From Solenopsis invicta (lineage: Eukaryota; Arthropoda; Insecta; Hymenoptera; Formicidae), in contig NW_024105245.1 of assembly GCF_016802725.1 (NCBI RefSeq), positions 113,501 to 177,500 of the forward strand: a DNA stretch of 64,000 nucleotides. The letters run 5' to 3'. Positions 54,756 to 64,000 of the stretch are shown piece by piece. The first letter of the stretch is position 1. Each line of letters opens with the position of its first letter. The notes beneath the pieces were generated by a model, which saw nothing but the letters and a program-made list of their open reading frames with translations, was not told the origin of the DNA and did not search any database. The translations under genes and the position numbers were made by a program.

Positions 54756-56034
54756 ACAGGTGTATGCATAAGTTTTTTCCGGTTTCTCTAAGAGATGGCG
54801 CCAGCGAAAAGTACGCAGCGTATTAATTTGACACATACGTCATTTTGTTCATCTGACATAGAACTACAAACACACACAAGTTGAGTCTGCCAAAAACTAG
54901 CGTCTTTGTTTTATTGTTTAGTGATCATGTCGAGTTTTGTGCCTGAAAAACAACATTTGCGGCACGCATTGCTTTTTTTATTTAATCAAAAGAAAAAGGT
55001 TGTTGAAAGTCATCGTTTGTTGGTAGGAACATATGGTGAACACCCTCCATCGATTAGAACATGTGAGACATGGTATCGACAATTTAAAAGTGGGAATTTC
55101 AATGTGAAAGACAGTGAGCGCTCTGGTAAACCACAAAAATGCGAAGACAAGCAATTGCAGGAATTATTGGATGATGACTTAACTCAACTGCAATTAGCAG
55201 AAGCATTACATGTATCACAAGAAACAATTAGCAGACGTTTATAAGCAATGGGAAAGATCAATAAACTCAGTAAATGTGTCCCACACAATTTGAATGAACG
55301 TCTAATGGAAAATCGCAAAGTCACTTGTGAAATGCTGTTTCAACACCACAAAAGGAAATCATTTTTGTATCGAATTGTGACGGGTGACGAAAAATGGATT
55401 TATTTTGAAAACCCGAAGCGGAAAAAATCGTGGCTTTCACCTGACGAAGTCGGTCCATCAACACCAAGGCCAAATTGCTTCGGCAAGAAGACCATGCTCT
55501 GTGTCTGGTGGGACCAGAGCGGTATTGTGTATTATGAACTCTTGAAGCCCGGCGAAATCGTTAATACATAACGCTATCGCCAACAAATAATTAATTTAAA
55601 CCACGCATTAATCGAAAGACGACCGGAATGGGCCAGAAGACATGGCAAAGTGATTTTGTTACACGACAATGCGCCGTCTCACACAGCAAAACCAGTGAAA
55701 GACACCTTAAAATCTCTTGGATGGGACATCCTTCCGCACCCGCCCTACTCTCCAGACCTGGCGCCATCTGACTATCACCTCTTCGCATCAATGGGGTACG
55801 CGCTCGCAGAGCAGCACTTCAGCAATTTCGAGGAAGTTGGAAAATGGCTCGACAAATGGTTTGCCGCAAAAGACAAGCAGTTTTTCTGGCATGGTATTCA
55901 TAAATTACCTGAATGGTGGGCGAAATGTGTAGAAGCCGATGGCCAATATTCTGAATAAAAAAAAATTAATTTCCCTTGAAAATTACGTGTTGTTTTTTAC
56001 CAAAAAACCGGAAAAAACTTATGCATACACTTGG
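54756..56034 (+). mobile_element. Mariner of the mauritiana (Mos1-like) group, nearly full length
   Basis: TIRs AGGTGTATGCATAAGTTTTT (54758) and its complement AAGTGTATGCATAAGTTTTT. TA follows the right end; the left TA is not recognisable. The length of about 1.28 kb is normal. No nested insertions, so it is the youngest mariner here. Confidence 0.9.
54927..55958 (+). pseudogene. Mos1-like mariner transposase, full length with two stop codons
   Basis: ATG at 54927 (MSSFVPEKQHLRHALLF) to TAA at 55956: 343 codons, against about 345 residues in Mos1. No frameshift. Two in-frame TAA codons interrupt it, at 55242-55244 (after ETISRRL) and 55569-55571 (after KPGEIVNT). The paired helix-turn-helix DNA-binding region is complete, with SGKPQK at the linker. 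The catalytic triad is intact with DD34D spacing: D154 (TGDEKW), D247 (LLHDNAPSH) and D282 (APSDYHLF). The C-terminus (WAKCVEADGQYSE) is the normal one. Mariner transposases cut and paste at TA. The two nonsense codons are the only visible inactivating lesions; reading errors or natural read-through cannot be excluded from sequence alone. Confidence 0.95.
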
Positions 56035-56639
56035 TAAATAGTATTTTTGAAATGTTAATGTAAATATGTACATGTAATATTACAAAAATATTTTTATAGT
56101 TTTTAGATTTAAAGTAATAAATGTTTCTTTATACAATTATTATAATAATAATAAATGGTACTTTTAAACTCATTTTTTGTGTTGTACGAAATTTTACATA
56201 TTACGTATTTACTATTTTGTACGTAAATTTAATTTAATTTTAAGAAAGTACATATTTACATTAATATTTTAAAAATACTATTTAACATAATTTTAATTTA
56301 AATGATTGTACATTATAGTATATTAATTAGAATATTAATTAGAATATTATTTAACTTCAAATAATATTGCGCACCTACATGTAGAATATTATTTAATATT
56401 AAATAATATTGCACAGCTGTTAGAAAACAACAATTCTCCGCGCGCTTGGCAACCACGATCGCGCGGTTGGATATGGCGGCAGGACTAAATCCGCTATTTT
56501 TATTAATTTATAACTCGTTAACTATTACGAAAATTGCAAAGTGATATAGGACTTTTTAACTCAGTTTGATCCATTCTACCTATATGCGAGAATTGTTGTA
56601 TTAATTATCAGATACCCTGTATACCCAATTAGTATTTCG

Positions 56640-57085
56640 TTAGTTAGTTTCAACGCGAATTATTTTGTTTCCGTCTAGTCTCCGCATTTAAGTATGTTCT
56701 TTTCGTTCAATTAGATATGCAAGTTATTATTACTGATCATTTCGATTACGCGTTATTACTTAAATATTTTTTTGTTTATAACCAGTGTTCTTCGTTTATT
56801 TCCGCGCAGCTTTTCGACACCTGCGAGCTGTTCTTTTTCTCTTTTTTGTTTGCGTACAACACTTTGCGCTTTTTTCATTGGCGGCGTTCTTAAACGCGAA
56901 TTACGCTTTCGATTTATTTTGTAGTGTTGTTAACGACTACATTTATTTTGAATAAGTCATTCTATATTTGTTTTTTATCTTAATCAACTGGGTAGGATCA
57001 TTTCGAACACCTGACCAACCGACAAATCTTATCCGGACCGATCCTGAATTTCCGCATCGTTATACCGAAACCGCGTATCGTTACA
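56640..57085. repeat. Possible LTR remnant
   Basis: T-rich sequence of 3'-LTR character ending in CCGCGTATCGTTACA. GATCCTGAATTTCCGCATCG precedes it. The left boundary was not found, and the similarity of its end (ATCGTTACA) to the complement of the start at 49441 (TGTAACGAT) may be the short inverted repeat of one LTR family. Confidence 0.25.
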
Positions 57086-57359
57086 AAGATAAAAACACTT
57101 TAATACGTGATTTTATTTTGTAAAGAGACATTACTTTCTGTTTCTTTTGCGAGATTTCAATTTATTAATGTTATGTTTATTTCATTTTTTGTATAATATA
57201 TATTTTTATGTGTACATGTTTATTTTTGTATTTACACTACTAATGCTAAATAAATTCAATGTTATTAAAAATAAAAGTTATTTCCCTAAAATAAATATAG
57301 TGTGGGCTATAAGTCAGTTGTCACTAGCACATTGCACCAAACGCATTTTTGACAATTAA

Positions 57360-57525
57360 GAGCCTATCCAGACATCCTTGCATAATCGCATAAACATATG
57401 CATAAAGAAATTGATTGGTCCAATAATTCAGCAAATGCATAAGAAAGTGGATGAATCACTTTCTTTATGTATATCTTACTTATGCATGCAATTATTTAAG
57501 TTGTCTGAATAGACCCTTAATAAAT
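57360..57525. repeat. Palindromic MITE
   Basis: GAGCCTATCCAGACATCCTT pairs with the complement of TAAGTTGTCTGAATAGACCC; inner GCATAAGAAAGTG / CACTTTCTTTATG-type pairs. Flanks TAA and TTA. Confidence 0.7.
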
Positions 57526-57534
57526 TCATGAAGA

Positions 57535-57860
57535 GTGATGTCACAATTGAAAAATATGCAAAACAACACGGTTTCCTTGATTTTTGCTGCTAGCGTGACG
57601 TCAGATTCTGTTAGCACGAGATGCTCGATGTCGCTGTGATGTCAGTTTGCCGTCAGATTATGTTACGCAGATTATGCTCGATTTGTGTCGCCAATTTGAC
57701 GTCACGTCCTCTCAGCACGGGTTATGTTCGATTTGTGCTAACAATCTGCCGTCAGATGTGTTGTGTAAGTTTTGCTCTAATTCTGTAGCCTATCTGACAT
57801 TAAGTGCTGACAGCACGGCGTGTTCGCGTGGTCCCAGTCGACACAATTTGTAACTGCTAT
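57535..57860. repeat. Degenerate internal-repeat sequence, J-like (copy 5, inverted relative to 48737-49150)
   Basis: TGACGTCAGATTCTGTTAGC, TGCCGTCAGATTATGTTACG and similar blocks; the order mirrors the complement of 48737-49150. The 68-aa ORF at 57647-57853 runs through these repeats and is not a gene I can support. Confidence 0.6.
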
Positions 57861-58225
57861 ATAATTTGGGAGTAACAGTTTATATAACAAATATTTCATA
57901 ATATTTACATCACAGCTACTTCTATCTATTGCTTCTTTCTATATAATAAAAATGTGCAATTATTACATAGTATTAACATGACAGGTATGTAATGCTCCAA
58001 TATATATAGTCAATATTGCAACATATGATATTGTAGCAATATAAAATCAAGGTAATTATTCAAAATACCCACTCCGATTGAAATTAGGCTTATTTGACGC
58101 GTTTTCACTTACAATGAACGAATCTGGCAAATAACCCTTACAGAAATGAACTATTGGAAAGCCAATAATCACTATTGACTTACAATAGTGATTATTCATT
58201 CTCTAATAGTGATTATGTAGCATCC

Positions 58226-58550
58226 AATAATTGGATTATTCGCAATAATCATTTCCTAATAGTTTTTAAATGGGTGATTATTGATTTCATAATGAGATTA
58301 TTTGCAATAATCTTTCTCTAATAATTCTTTTATGGAATGATTATTGATTTCATAATCAAGTTATTTGCAATAACCAATGCTCAATAGTTTTTAATTGTAG
58401 TGATTATTAATTCCAAATCAGATTGTTTGCAATAATCATTCCCCAATAATTTTCTTATAAAATGATTATCGATTCCATTAATCAGATTCTTTTCAATAAT
58501 CACTAGCACACTACTTTTAATAGTTAATATATAAATGATTATTAGTCGAC
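58226..58550. repeat. Tandem repeat of ~63 bp, about five diverged units
   Basis: Each unit holds TTATTTGCAATAATCATT, then CCTAATAGTTTT, then GTGATTATTGATTTCATAAT; units start near 58232, 58297, 58360, 58424 and 58489. Related AATAGT/AATAATC words recur at 59850-59970 near the other side of the same region. Confidence 0.75.
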
Positions 58551-58916
58551 TATTCACAATAAACCCAATAAAAACTGGATCGTTTTATATACGTTTATTA
58601 AATGCAAGTATGGTATAAAACAGGTGTATAGCTATGTGGCAGATATGTATATAGATAAAAACGGTTTTTATACGTTAGTACAATATACGTTTATAATAAT
58701 CGTTCTTATTACGTATATATAATACGGAACGTATTTTATACGTTGAAAAATGGTTTATAAAATGCCAAAAATGCATTTACGTTTATAACACGTACGTATA
58801 GAAATACTATCAAATACTATCATATACTAATTAAATAAACGTTTTTTAAATACGTTTATGATTTGTAAAAGTTGTCCCTTTAAATAACGTATCAAAAATA
58901 GTATTTAATATCCAGG

Positions 58917-59056
58917 TAGGGGTGCGCACGATTGGACACCGCACGATTGGACACCACCACTCATGGCGGCCTATGCCTAGAGTTTTTCCATTAGTCAAGC
59001 GCTGTGAGTGGTGATGTCCAATCGTGCTGTTTCCAAAAGGGTGTCACTCTCCAGGT
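58917..59056. repeat. Small inverted repeat with GATTGGACACC motifs
   Basis: GCACGATTGGACACCACCAC pairs with the complement of GTGGTGATGTCCAATCGTGC; it includes ATGCCTAGAGTTTTTCC, also found at 46412-46430. Confidence 0.65.
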
Positions 59057-59399
59057 ATGATATACTTTTTAAATATGTTAATAAAAGTTTGAGCGTAAAT
59101 TATATTTATACGTTTCTATTGTAGCAATATTTAAACAAATAATAAACGTATTTTATACACATTCGGTATAGCTAATTAAAGATTTATTGAAAACGTATAT
59201 CATTTATGAAATGAAAAACATTTATAAATCATTTTGGAAATACCGAATACGGTTAAAATCCAAGACATTCAATTATTAATAATTATTTTACAATTATTAT
59301 TAATTATTATGTAAAAAAACATATCATGGTGCTTTCGAAAATCGAGCGATTTGCTTTGGTTTTGAATCTCAAACATAGACTTTGTACTATGTCTATGGT
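59057..59399. other. No recognised feature
   Basis: AT-rich sequence with ATACGTTTATA-like words shared with 58570-58900; no gene seen. Confidence 0.4.
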
Positions 59400-59690
59400 C
59401 TCAAAGCTTTTTCGCGACCAGTCTTTGCGCCTTCGCGGCTTGTGCGGCTTCCGCTAGGTGGCCACGCCGCGGGGAATCTTCTCGTGAGTCGAGTGCGGCC
59501 ATAGGCGTTATATGTAGGAGTCACCGCGACTGTTTTTCTAAATCGCACTTCAGTGAAACTTTTAGAAACTGATTATTGTAACCTCGAGACAAATATTCGT
59601 TCTTGATTTTTTAAATGCAATGTGTATGTGGTTCGCTGTTCCACATAATCTACATAAAATTTTATATTTTTACATGTAATTAACAATTTG
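59400..59690 (-). repeat. Family K conserved core, copy 3 (inverted)
   Basis: The complement matches copies 1 and 2: TATAAAATTTTATGTAGATT, AATATTTGTCTCGAGGTTAC-type, TATAACGCCTATGGCCGCAC, TCGACTCACGAGAAGATTCC, GCGTGGCCACCTAGCGG. A further fragment of the same core (TATAACGCCTTTGGCCGCAC) lies at 60244-60285 on +. Confidence 0.75.
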
Positions 59691-60037
59691 TATTGTTATT
59701 AAATCTTGTACATAAATGTTTAATTCAAATTTAATCTTTTTTTTTTAATCTGTTGAAGAAAAAGGAAAAAATATTTTTTGGGAAACTATAATTTATTACG
59801 TTTAAATTATTGATTTATCAATACGTATTTTATACAATTATATAATCGTAGTGACTATTGGGCTCAAATAATTTTTCAAATAGTTCTGTGTAATAGTTTG
59901 TCCCAATAATCCGCGAAAAAACTATGACGAATAATCCAATAGTTTTGTTAATAGCTTTAGTAATAGTCATGGAGTAGGAGAATAGGAGACCGACCTCGAT
60001 AGCGCGCGCAAAGCAAAAGTGTTCCTGATTTATGTAC

Positions 60038-60236
60038 ACCCAAGGACTTTAATTCTGTCCATGGAGAAATTTTCCAAATTTAGAAGTCACCACTTTCTAC
60101 ATACTCGCAGTTCATGATCAATGAAACGACTAGAGCTTATTGGTCGTTACGTTAATCATGTACTGTAAGTATGTAGAAAGATAGCGACTTCTCAGTTTAG
60201 AAAATTTCCCTATGGACAGATTCATAGTCGCTGGGT
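60038..60236. mobile_element. Family A MITE A9, 199 bp
   Basis: GTAC at 60034-60037 and 60237-60240. It is inserted in a family K sequence: TAGATATAACGCC resumes right after it. Confidence 0.92.
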
Positions 60237-60285
60237 GTACCTAGATATAACGCCTTTGGCCGCACTCGACTCACAAGAACATATT

Positions 60286-61130
60286 AGAATATTTTAGAAC
60301 ATATTAGAACATACAAGAATATTTATATCGATGACGAGATTATGCCCTTTTCAAGATATATTAAAGTATCGAGTATTAATAATTTAAATGAAATTTTCAA
60401 AACATTAGATACTATTTAATTTATACTCTTTTTAACTGTATATATATTTATGGTATATATATATATTTATACTCCTTGTAATTGTATATATATTTTAAGG
60501 ATGAAATAAGTGTGCATCTAAGGAAATTAAGGAAATTAAGAATTTTACATCGATAATTAAATTTGACAAGTGAAATGGAATTGACCGAGTCATTAAAGAA
60601 AATCAATAATCAATTTCGATTTTTGACTATTTGTTTATTTACTCTGATATCAAATATTTTAATATAAGGTCTGAGATTTATATTTCAATTTGTATCGAAG
60701 TAACTTAACTTTAAGTCTTTATAATTACTTAATGCTGTACGATAAAAGTTTATTTGATATATCTATTCAACCTTTTTTAAATGATTGTACATTTTCATTA
60801 TAAGAAAATATAAACTTAGTGGTTCATTAAATATTTGTTTCTATGTTCATTTCCTTTTTATTTATCACCATCATATACATTAACAGATGCATAAATTAAC
60901 ATAAACTTATGTAACAACATAAACTTGAGTAACAACATAAACTTAAAAAACATAGAACACTTAGAAATTACGTTTTTTGTTTTTTATAATTTTTATTCGT
61001 TTGTTTATTAATTTCATTTCCTGCTTAATTTTTTGGTTTACAAATAAATAAATATTTCAATATTCGGGTAGAAACACTGAACTTTATGAAAATACACGAA
61101 AAGTTAAGTTAGAGTAACTATTACAAATGG
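60286..61130. other. No recognised feature
   Basis: AT-rich with short local repeats (AACATATTAGAATATT; ATATATATTTA). No gene seen. Confidence 0.45.
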
Positions 61131-61148
61131 CGTTCATCCGTAAGAAGT

Positions 61149-61889
61149 TAAGCCTGCCGCAGACGATACGTTTTTTCTTACGAGATTGCTTACGTGCTCC
61201 TATACTGGCAGTCTTACGTGCTCCCGTATTGGAAATGGGTAGCTTACGGGCTACGCTACTGGCTCGTGTACTGGATTTTCGTAATAGATCATGTCCTATT
61301 TTTCTTACGTGATTCTGTACTGGTTTATTGTGAAAGCCAATCAGGACGCAGTCTTATAGGTTATACTGGGTTATACCAGATTATACTGTCGAAGTGTTGT
61401 CAAAGTTCAAACGTGAATTCACTTCGCAAACATAACATCGTGCAGAAATGAAAAGACTTCAAAATAGTCCAAAGAAAGTTTTTTATGTTTAATAGAGGCC
61501 TACTAATAAGAACCATGTTTATATGCGATAAACACACCAAATTACCATAATAAACACAGTAAAAGTGAGGCATTAAAGAATGTATTGACTGTCGACTCCA
61601 TAAACGTCGGCGATATTTATTTCGTTGTCGCAATTTTTCAATAATTAAAAATAATGCAATTTTACGACAATGTATAACTGTTGCAATAATTTCATTCATC
61701 TCATCTATCTCATCCATATTTAAGCGTGCCGCTTCTATGAAACAAATTTCAGTTGCTTAGCCCGTACGAAAACTCGCACCGTGTGAAGCCACGGCCAGTA
61801 GCACTGCCAGTACCATTGCCCGTACGGTAGCAAGTAAGAAAATCCAATTAGAAATCCAGTAAGAAAAAACGTATCGTCTGCGGCAGGCT
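61149..61889. mobile_element. Inverted-repeat element, ~740 bp
   Basis: AGCCTGCCGCAGACGATACG at 61150 and its exact complement at 61869-61888. The ends continue TTTTTTCTTAC, and inner segments pair imperfectly (ATTGGAAATGGGTAGCTTAC side). ORFs at 61127-61451 are translations of the left arm. PIF/Harbinger-like by the GC-rich start; the target duplication is unclear. Confidence 0.75.
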
Positions 61890-62019
61890 TTATTCTTTTC
61901 AGCGACCATCCTCCTAATAGGGAACACGAAACGAAAACGTAATTGGAGTGCTGAGTTTAGCCCCCTATTCTCCTACTCCATGGTAATAATCCATTTTCGT
62001 AAGGGAAAAGTATCGCTTT

Positions 62020-63060
62020 GTCCCGCGAACCGAGATATCAAGCGTTAAAGTTGGCGATTGTAAAAGTTAGAAAACTAGTTATCTCGGTATAATGTAACGA
62101 ACTGAGCATGCGCTGTGATAGAAATGTGCACGAAATTTGAAATGTTTCTTCATTAATAATCACTGCTACATCTACTACACTTGAATGTGTTTGCCAGAAC
62201 ACTGTTTGATTAAAAAACTATTAGTTTTTGTGCAATGTACATTTTTTTATTAAGACATTAAAACAATTTATTTTATAAAATTTGTAACGATGTACACCCA
62301 TGGAATTTGATTCTGTCTATGGGAAAATTTTCTAAATTGAGAAGTCACCACTTTCTACATACTCGCAGTTTATAATTAATGTAACGACTAGATTTTATTG
62401 GTCGTTAATCATAAACTGTAAGTATGTAGAAAGATAGCGACTTCTTAGTTTGGAAAATTTCCTCATGGACAGAATCAAATTCCATGGGTGTACCCCCGAA
62501 AATGCATCGTTCCCGGCCAATATCAGCCGGGGCAAAAGCCTCCGGGCTATAGCGGCCGGTGGCATCTCGGGCGCCCATTTTTAAAACGACATTATACTCT
62601 CAGCCTGGCGATAAAAACCGTCACCGGTAAACACCTTGTTTCAAGATTTCTATTTGTAAGTGGGATGTGTCTATTAATTTAATTAATTAATTTTATAAAA
62701 TAAATTGTTTTAATGCCTTAATAAAAAATCTGCATTGCACAAAAACTAATAATTTTTTTAATCCAACACAGTGTTTACATTTTATTAAACATTTTTATAA
62801 TATATTTTATAATTAACGGGGGGGGGGGGAGATAAAATATACATTGCACAATCAAGTGTAGTAAATGTGGCAGTGATGTAATTATTAATAAAGAAACATT
62901 TCAAATTTTGTGCACATCTCTATTACAACGCATGTTTAGTTCGTTACAATATGCCGAGATGACAGATATCTTAACCTGTACAATTGCCAACTTTACTTAA
63001 CGCTTAATATCTCGGTTTGCGGGGCAAAGCGATACTTTTTTCTGCCAGATTTGTTTATTT
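62020..63060. repeat. Palindromic region around family A10
   Basis: 62000-62280 is an imperfect complement of 62640-63060 (AAAGTATCGCTTTGTCCCGC, CGAGATATCAAGCGTTAAAG, AATGTTTCTTCATTAATAAT, GTGCAATGTACATTTTTTTA). A 12-bp G-run lies at 62818-62829. The centre holds A10 and a GC-richer segment (62494-62640) with no recognised gene. Confidence 0.7.
62296..62489. mobile_element. Family A MITE A10, 194 bp
   Basis: GTAC at 62292-62295 and 62490-62493. A 5-bp deletion near the apex (GGTCGTTAATCAT) explains the shorter length. Confidence 0.92.
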
Positions 63061-63544
63061 TAAGTGAAAACGCGTTGAATAAGCCTAATTTCGTCACAAT
63101 CAGAAGTGCAGTGGCTATTCTTTATAACAATGACCAAAATCAATATAATTAATTAGTTACATGATAATATTATTATTATATAGAATTTAATTATTGGAAT
63201 TATATATTATAGTTTTATATTTTAATGACAGGTTTTCTAACCTATACAATCGCCAACTTTAAGGATGATATCTCGGTTTGCGAGGCAGAGCAACACGTTT
63301 TTCTGCCAGATTCATTCATTTTGAGCGAAAACGCGTCGAATTTCGTCAAAATCGGAAGTGGGGTATTCTGAATAATTACCGTTGATTTTTCTACATTAAA
63401 TGTTGTTGTAACGTTAAAGCAACATTGAACAAATTATTATTGATATACGAAATAGGTCTGTGAACAAAAAAATCTTGATCTATTATACATCTTGTTGATT
63501 AGACAATATTTTTTAAATACTTTTTTAGTGTTTAAAACAATTTT

Positions 63545-64000
63545 TTTTTATTTTTAATTTAATTATTGTGTCATATTGACTTGTTTCTAATTGTATTTTT
63601 ATTTATACGAATGACAAAAAAATTATTCCAAATACTATTTTGCATTTGTAAAAATCAGTAAAAAAACTATATTTTTATATATGTTTATATAAATATTATG
63701 CTTTAATCATACATGTTTCATCTTTTTTACATATATTCATCTAATCTATCAGTTATACTTAGGTATTAGTATAAAGTGTTCACAGATCATCACAAGGATT
63801 CCAGTTTGCAGCAGTTGCAGAAATCAAGCAACGTCCACCGCGGTCACGACTTGGATGGGTAGCCACTTGGAAATTTTCAAGAGAAAATTCCTGAGATATT
63901 TTTGGGGGAAAAATGTTTGTAAAATGCTACGAAAACATGGTTTTTCATTAGAATTATGTGGTGTAACCATATTTATATTTACATTTCAGAGAAATTTTAA
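63545..64000 (+). repeat. Family R sequence (copy 3, runs off the window)
   Basis: Collinear with 50450-50920: AATTTAATTATTGTGTCATA, TTTTGCATTTGTAAAAATCA, CATACATGTTTCATCTTTTT, ATCTATCAGTTATAC, CACGACTTGGATGGGTAGCC. Confidence 0.7.

Larger units (their letters stand above)
53434..56621. mobile_element. Large inverted-repeat element with TA duplication, carrying a mariner
   Basis: TACAAGGTGTCTGATAATTA at the left; the complement of the right end reads TACAGGGTATCTGATAATTA. TA at 53432-53433 and 56622-56623. Arms of about 330 bp match (ATGGATCAAAC, GTGATATAGGACTTTTTAA, GCGCGATCGTG, TAATATTATTTAA). The centre holds a GC-rich segment and the mariner. Confidence 0.82.
58051..63383. mobile_element. 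Large inverted-repeat element T, ~5.3 kb
   Basis: GGTAATTATTCAAAATACCC (58051) pairs with the complement ending at 63383, and the inner stretch with GACGCGTTTTCACTTACAAT pairs with both 63060-63100 and 63310-63345. It encloses tandem repeats, family K, two family A copies and two palindromes. No transposase seen. The right end appears partly duplicated. Confidence 0.6.

Noticed and set aside
57647..57853. 68-aa ORF (MPSDYVTQIMLDLCRQ) as a gene
   Set aside because: Runs through the degenerate repeat array; the sister array at 48.7-49.2 kb has a comparable antisense ORF only because of the same repeat words.
1..64000. CRISPR arrays, operons, bacterial genes
   Set aside because: The spliced genes, SINE-like and mariner content show eukaryotic nuclear DNA; the repeat arrays have no constant repeat/unique spacer structure.

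Overview
The window is AT-rich nuclear DNA of an insect. Introns, an insect TBC1D10/whacked-type gene, three mariner-family transposons and very many miniature inverted-repeat elements (MITEs) fit a hymenopteran, most likely an ant; the ant assignment is inference from general knowledge, not from a diagnostic marker. Host coding content is low. One complete four-exon gene on the + strand (9748-13796, a TBC-domain Rab GAP of 363 aa) and the last two recognisable coding exons of a - strand gene (21429-21689 and 29464-29742, a small protein with one membrane segment) are the only host genes I can support. The other coding traces are broken transposon genes: a THAP-domain pseudogene (1.1-2.4 kb), the start of a Harbinger-type transposase (5.4 kb), three mariner transposases (19.7, 23.1 and 54.9 kb), a short ORF inside an inverted-repeat element (43.2 kb), and a 5'-truncated retroposed tail (42.2 kb).

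Layout: 0-8.2 kb is a stack of inverted-repeat elements. 8.2-14 kb holds the TBC gene. 14.8-21 kb is one large element with long terminal inverted repeats, filled with later insertions including a deletion-derivative mariner. 21.4-29.7 kb is the - strand gene, whose intron carries a mariner that was itself hit by at least three elements. 30-34 kb has a tRNA-like/SINE head, a TA-flanked element, two TTAA-flanked (piggyBac-type) elements and A-rich tandem repeats. 34.5-40.3 kb is a 5.8-kb palindrome. 41.5-45.6 kb is a TA-flanked element interrupted by many others. 46-57 kb is a dense MITE mosaic with a nearly intact Mos1-like mariner. 58-63.4 kb is another large inverted-repeat element.

The strongest new observations concern transposition. 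A 199-bp palindromic family (called A here) is flanked by GTAC at every complete end and forms chains in which neighbours share one GTAC. A 235-bp family has three copies, each with a perfect but different 8-bp target duplication (hAT type). The two arms of the 34.5-40.3 kb palindrome act as internal filled/empty-site pairs for four insertion events, which fixes their target duplications directly. Family letters (A-Z) are labels used only in this report.
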